A stretch of 8,145 nt of DNA from contig JAJDCT010000487.1 of the NCBI GenBank assembly GCA_029260695.1, forward strand, positions 1 through 8,145, written 5' to 3'. Each line of letters starts with the position of its first letter. Position 1 is the stretch's first letter. Shown piece by piece: positions 6,465 through 8,145 of this stretch. Made by a program: the position numbers and the translations under genes. The notes beneath the pieces are model-generated. The model had not been told where the DNA came from and ran no database searches. It saw only the letters and a list, made by a program, of their open reading frames with translations. This stretch comes from Phycisphaeraceae bacterium (GTDB lineage: Bacteria > Planctomycetota > Phycisphaerae > Phycisphaerales > Phycisphaeraceae).

Positions 6465-7091
6465 ATGCTTCACAAAGATGTATCTGCGGATGTGGTCGAT
6501 CCAGAGCAAGCCGTCGGGCAGACCGAAGACCCGTGCGCCTCGGCCGGCGGGGCGGGAGACGGTGGGGAGTCGGACAGGGAGGAGGTCACCGCGCTGGTAC
6601 GCGGACTTCATGACGGTCGGGTGTTGCCGGGGGATCTATCCCTGGAGATGCGGCAGCGTTGCGTAGACCATCTGACGCTTGAAGGGTTCGCCAGCGGGGA
6701 GATCGCGGAGTTGATGAAGATCAGCGAACGGACGGTGCGTCGTGACCGGGCGGCCATCCGGCGTGACCACGCGGTCGAGCCGGACTTAAGGTTGGGGGAT
6801 GAGTTGCTGGGTGAGTTCCAGCGGATCATCCTTGCGTCGATCCAGCGACTTGTGCGTTTGGCGCGCGACCCGGAGACGCCGGCCTACGCCCGGCTGTGGG
6901 CCGAGGAGTCGATCGTGCGGATGTACCAGCGCCTGATCGACACGGCGCAGCGGATGAACTACATCAGCAACGGCGGGCGTCGCCTGTCGCATCATCGGGT
7001 CAACGATCCGGAGGAGCAGAAGCGGTTCAAGGAGCAGGTGAAGGGGATGATGGCGATGGTGGGGGGAGCCGGTCGCGAGCGACCGGGCTAA
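6465..7091 (+). CDS. Helix-turn-helix DNA-binding protein, function unknown (208 aa)
   Basis: The first 40 residues are acidic and low in complexity (SAGGAGDGGESDREE), probably disordered. A helix-turn-helix lies at about 72-100: LEGFASGEIAELMKISERTV, with recognition helix SERTVRRDRAAIR (88-100). This resembles sigma-factor region 4 or homeodomain-like HTH units and the HTH of small terminase subunits. The rest (110-198) is predicted helical (DELLGEFQRIILASIQRLVR, then EESIVRMYQRLIDTAQRMN) and may oligomerise. There is no ligand-binding or nuclease motif. The protein could be a regulator or a domesticated terminase-small-subunit-like protein. Its last residues (GRERPG) are encoded by a REP-like palindrome, so the C-terminus may have been changed by that insertion. 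A GTG-started transposase follows after 144 nt. A link between the two genes is inferred from proximity only. Confidence 0.8.
   Translation: MLHKDVSADVVDPEQAVGQTEDPCASAGGAGDGGESDREEVTALVRGLHDGRVLPGDLSLEMRQRCVDHLTLEGFASGEIAELMKISERTVRRDRAAIRRDHAVEPDLRLGDELLGEFQRIILASIQRLVRLARDPETPAYARLWAEESIVRMYQRLIDTAQRMNYISNGGRRLSHHRVNDPEEQKRFKEQVKGMMAMVGGAGRERPG
7065..7089 (+). repeat. REP-like palindrome 1 with 5' GGAG
   Basis: GGAG (7065-7068) precedes a perfect 8-bp stem, CCGGTCGC-GA-GCGACCGG (7069-7086). The stem can be extended as AGCC/GGCT with one bulged G. A GGAG or GTAG tetranucleotide 5' of an imperfect palindrome is the known hallmark of REP elements recognised by RAYT proteins. It overlaps the stop region of the HTH gene. 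Confidence 0.75.
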
Positions 7092-7121
7092 GATGGGAGG
7101 GCGGGTGCGACGAATGGGGGT

Positions 7122-7176
7122 GTGAATAGGGAAGGGGGCGTGAATAGGGGAGGGGGGCGTGAATAGGGAGGCGGGC
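7122..7176 (+). repeat. Three tandem copies of an 18-19 bp G-rich unit
   Basis: The units start at 7122, 7140 and 7159. Each begins GTGAATAGGG and ends in a G-run plus C (unit 1 is GTGAATAGGGAAGGGGGC). The repeated runs of three or more G on the plus strand could form a G-quadruplex. A weaker preceding copy, CGAATGGGGG (7111-7120), may be a decayed unit. The array lies exactly between REP palindromes 1 and 2, upstream of the transposase. Confidence 0.8.
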
Positions 7177-7192
7177 GTGTTTGGTTTGGTTT

Positions 7193-7217
7193 AGCCCGGT
7201 CGCTTGCGACCGGGGCT
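7193..7217. repeat. REP-like palindrome 2, immediately upstream of the transposase
   Basis: AGCCCGGTCGC (7193-7203) pairs with GCGACCGGGGCT (7206-7217) around TT, giving an 11-bp stem with one bulged G in the right arm. The core GGTCGC/GCGACC matches palindromes 1 and 3, but the loop differs and the 5' flank reads TTAG rather than GGAG. It ends 18 nt before the GTG start, so the hairpin could also limit translation of the transposase. Confidence 0.75.
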
Positions 7218-7235
7218 CTTGTTACGGGGCTTATT

Positions 7236-7826
7236 GTGATCATCGCGTCGCATATCATCTGGTCGACCTATGGGTTTTGGCTTCCCAATGACCAGCGGGG
7301 ATCGTGGTCGACGAAGGTCCGGGCGTCACATCTTCAGCGTTTTGGACCGGCGACGAAGGTTGATACGACGCGATCGGTTGCGCATCACGGTTATGACCGG
7401 GGTCGGCGTCGCGATATGCAGGCGTCGTTGAAGTATCCGCCTGTGCGTTTGACGGGTGTCCAGGCTCGGGCGGTGGGGCGAGGGTTTGGTCGTGTGGTCG
7501 ACGAAATTGGGGTGAGTGTTTATGCGTGTGCGGTGATGCCGGACCATGTGCATCTGGTGGCGGCGGGTCAAGTGTTCGGGCCCGATGAGATAGCCAAGCG
7601 TATGAAGAGTGCGGCGACCCGACGTATGTCGGAAGAAGGGATTCGGCCGTTAGCAGATTGTGTGGATCGTCACGGGCGGGTGCCGACGCCGTGGGCGCTG
7701 GGCGGTTGGTGTGTGTACCTGGATACACCGGAGCGGGTACGGCAGTGTGTTAGATATGTGAAAGGGAATCCCGTTCGGCAGGGATTGCGCGAGCAGCGGT
7801 GGGGGTTTGTGACGGCGTATGTGTGA
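7236..7826 (+). CDS. REP-associated tyrosine transposase-like protein (Y1/HUH, RAYT type) (196 aa)
   Basis: This is a single-strand DNA transposase-type nuclease of the Y1_Tnp (IS200-like) superfamily. The HUH metal-binding motif is at 104-106 in VMPDHVHLVAA. The catalytic tyrosine should be Y174 in VRYVKGNPVRQGL, which aligns with the DYIYINPV segment of E. coli RAYT (TnpA-REP). The N-terminus (ASHIIWSTYGFWLPNDQRGS) is a form I associate with planctomycete members. The length fits an intact, active-looking copy. The start is GTG; a weak ACGGGG lies at 7224-7229. It is surrounded by REP-like palindromes with no accessory tnpB, as expected for a RAYT, which typically acts on dispersed REP sequences rather than moving a classical IS. 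Its G/T-rich wobble use differs from the PEP-CTERM genes, but the neighbouring minus-strand gene shows the same strand bias. Activity on these REPs is inferred. Confidence 0.88.
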   Translation: MIIASHIIWSTYGFWLPNDQRGSWSTKVRASHLQRFGPATKVDTTRSVAHHGYDRGRRRDMQASLKYPPVRLTGVQARAVGRGFGRVVDEIGVSVYACAVMPDHVHLVAAGQVFGPDEIAKRMKSAATRRMSEEGIRPLADCVDRHGRVPTPWALGGWCVYLDTPERVRQCVRYVKGNPVRQGLREQRWGFVTAYV

Positions 7827-7876
7827 GGGGTGTAAGTGGAGAAGAAAGGGGGAACGGGTCGAGGGAGCGGGTCGGA

Positions 7877-7898
7877 GGAGACGGTCGCGAGCGACCGT
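7877..7898 (+). repeat. REP-like palindrome 3 with 5' GGAG
   Basis: GGAG (7877-7880) precedes a perfect 8-bp stem, ACGGTCGC-GA-GCGACCGT (7881-7898). The core GGTCGCGAGCGACC and its distance from GGAG are identical to palindrome 1, in the same orientation. It lies between the transposase and the converging dehydrogenase gene. Confidence 0.75.
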
Positions 7899-7966
7899 GC
7901 AAAATGGGGGGAGATGTCATTACGCCGTTTAACGCGATTGGTTGCGACCGTGAGGTACGATCGGGT

Positions 7967-8145
7967 TTATGACAACCGTTCGATGACGGCGTCTGCGAAT
8001 GGGTCGGTGCCGAGGGTTCCGCCGAGGTCGCGGGTCTTTTGGTTGTCTTGGAGGGCCTGGTTGTAGGCGTTTTTGATGGCGTTGGCGGCGGTGAGGCAGC
8101 GGTCGTCGTTGCGTGATTCGGCGAGGTGGTTGAGCATCATGACGG
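7967..8145 (-). CDS. Isocitrate/isopropylmalate dehydrogenase family protein, C-terminal fragment (58 residues visible)
   Basis: Reading the minus strand from the window edge gives VMMLNHLAESRNDDRCLTAA, then NAIKNAYNQAL, and the end segment KTRDLGGTLGTDPFADAVIE followed by RLS and the stop TAA. The MML..L and TRDLGG(T)xxTxxFxDAVI patterns are the conserved C-terminal helix and tail of NAD(P)-dependent beta-decarboxylating dehydrogenases (isocitrate, 3-isopropylmalate, homoisocitrate). The ending resembles NAD-type isocitrate dehydrogenase more than LeuB, but substrate residues lie outside the window, so I give no symbol. The enzyme would be cytoplasmic, in the TCA cycle or leucine synthesis. 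The gene converges on the transposase, with about 140 bp between them holding only REP palindrome 3. Confidence 0.85.
   Translation of the reverse strand, partial: VMMLNHLAESRNDDRCLTAANAIKNAYNQALQDNQKTRDLGGTLGTDPFADAVIERLS

Noticed and set aside
6401..6613. Plus-strand frame overlapping the start of the HTH gene
   Set aside because: It is Arg/Gly/Ser-rich, in an alternative frame to the HTH gene, and has no ribosome-binding site or motif.
7122..7176. Short repeats considered as a CRISPR array
   Set aside because: The units are directly adjacent, 18-19 bp, G-rich and without spacers. No cas gene is present.
7065..7898. Treating the transposase plus flanking palindromes as a classical IS with terminal inverted repeats
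   Set aside because: The palindromes are in the same orientation rather than inverted, no target duplication is visible, and HUH/Y1 enzymes do not use terminal inverted repeats.
7931..7955. GGTTGCGACCGTGA as a fourth REP copy
   Set aside because: Only the right arm, GCGACCGT, matches. The left arm is missing, so chance cannot be excluded.
7836..8066. Plus-strand open frame after the transposase
   Set aside because: It is low-complexity Gly/Arg/Ser protein running across REP palindrome 3 and antisense to the dehydrogenase gene.

Overview
The window looks like a planctomycete chromosome segment, most likely from the Phycisphaerae or a close relative. The reasons are the dense run of PEP-CTERM surface or secreted proteins, the high but not extreme G+C, a transposase of a kind I associate with planctomycetes, and a protein carrying the IADD...WWGSY signature common in planctomycete secreted proteins. 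The lineage is inferred from protein style, not from a marker gene.

Layout. Positions 2-6099 hold eight consecutive plus-strand genes, the first cut by the window edge. All end in the same sorting signal: a (V/L/I)PEPAS motif, a hydrophobic helix and a basic stop (RR, KR or RRR). Seven have a visible N-terminal signal peptide; the first is 5'-truncated. Outside these ends the eight mature regions differ, except that the genes at 1041 and 4024 share a TEM/ILS...LSG plus SFFDVF motif pair. Gene pairs 1/2 and 3/4 overlap, and most starts have a Shine-Dalgarno (SD) site 7-8 nt upstream. A bulged hairpin at 2385-2414 may divide the array into two transcription units. No exosortase, glycosyltransferase or regulator of the PEP-CTERM system lies in the window, so export and processing must be encoded elsewhere.

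Positions 6100-6464 carry no convincing gene but several short inverted repeats, two of which are mutually exclusive, followed by a plausible sigma70-type promoter for the next gene.

Positions 6465-7091 encode a small helix-turn-helix protein. Positions 7236-7826 encode a single-domain HUH/Y1 transposase of the REP-associated (RAYT) type, with HVH at residues 104-106 and a catalytic Tyr174 in RYVKGNPV. It is surrounded by REP-like palindromes at about 7065, 7193 and 7877. Two of these share GGAG-NN-GGTCGCGAGCGACC in the same orientation. A G-rich 18-19 bp tandem repeat sits between the first two palindromes. This is the most system-like part of the window: a candidate 'REPtron' next to a DNA-binding protein whose last codons are made from a REP copy.

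At the right edge, on the minus strand, is the C-terminal end of an isocitrate/isopropylmalate dehydrogenase family enzyme, an ordinary metabolic gene converging on the transposase.
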